The position numbers were made by a program, and so were the translations under genes. The notes under the pieces are model-generated. The model worked only from the letters and a program-made list of their open reading frames with translations. It had not been told where the DNA came from and searched no databases. Shown here in pieces: positions 6,365-6,404 of a stretch of 6,404 bases of DNA. Within the stretch, counting starts at the first letter, position 1, and every line of letters starts with the position of its first letter. Source of the DNA: CAYVDH01 sp964450355 (GTDB lineage: Bacteria > Bacteroidota > Bacteroidia > NS11-12g > UBA955); contig CAYVDH010000195.1 in NCBI GenBank assembly GCA_964450355.1, forward strand, positions 1 to 6,404. The letters run 5' to 3'.

Positions 6365-6404
6365 ATGAAAAAAATCATTATTCTTTTTTTTATATTGCCC
6401 CTTC
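6365..6404 (+). CDS. Start of an unidentified gene with signal-peptide-like N-terminus
   Basis: Only 13 codons are inside the window: MKKIIILFFILPL. Two lysines followed by a run of Ile, Leu and Phe are what a Sec signal peptide or an N-terminal membrane anchor looks like, so an exported or membrane product is likely. The start is supported by the TATATTTG box 13 bases upstream; there is no Shine-Dalgarno, as for the other genes here. It is transcribed divergently from the AsmA-like gene. Family and function cannot be judged from this stub. Confidence 0.55.
   Translation, partial: MKKIIILFFILPL

Overview
The window looks like a chromosomal segment of a member of the Bacteroidota. Four things point that way. 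The base composition is AT-rich. No start codon has a Shine-Dalgarno sequence. A TAnnTTTG box, the Bacteroidota -7 promoter element, lies just upstream of each of the four starts. The GatB sequence carries the form of its motifs that I associate with Flavobacteriia and Sphingobacteriia-like lineages, and the first gene opens with a Bacteroidota-style secretion signal followed by an 'LELESTAKGLLFPRM' block. I cannot name a genus.

Layout. (1) 1-1955, minus strand, open at the window edge: the first 651 residues of a secreted surface protein. A signal peptide and a roughly 170-residue N-terminal region are followed by at least 32 complete 14-residue YadA/Hep_Hag-type head repeats (1-1391). (2) 1956-2117: a 162-base AT-rich divergent promoter region with a box for each flanking gene and an imperfect 13-bp direct repeat. 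(3) 2118-3554, plus strand: gatB, complete, 478 residues. (4) 3555-6290, minus strand: a complete 911-residue AsmA-family inner-membrane/periplasmic protein with a long Lys/Glu/Ala-rich helical C-terminal tail. Its stop codon directly abuts the gatB stop, with no base between. (5) 6291-6364: a 74-base divergent promoter region with a box for each side and a tandem 10-bp repeat. (6) 6365-6404, plus strand: the first 13 codons of another gene, which begins like a signal peptide or membrane anchor.

The genes do not form one operon, because orientations alternate (-,+,-,+) and each start has its own promoter-like box. gatB is a housekeeping translation gene with no gatA or gatC beside it. The AsmA-like protein and the repeat protein both belong to the cell envelope, but nothing in the sequence links them functionally. 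I see no tRNA or rRNA, CRISPR array, insertion sequence, riboswitch or convincing hairpin terminator. Nothing here amounts to a clearly new system. The parts most worth a second look are the repeat-built surface protein with its two register breaks, and the helical tail of the AsmA-like protein.
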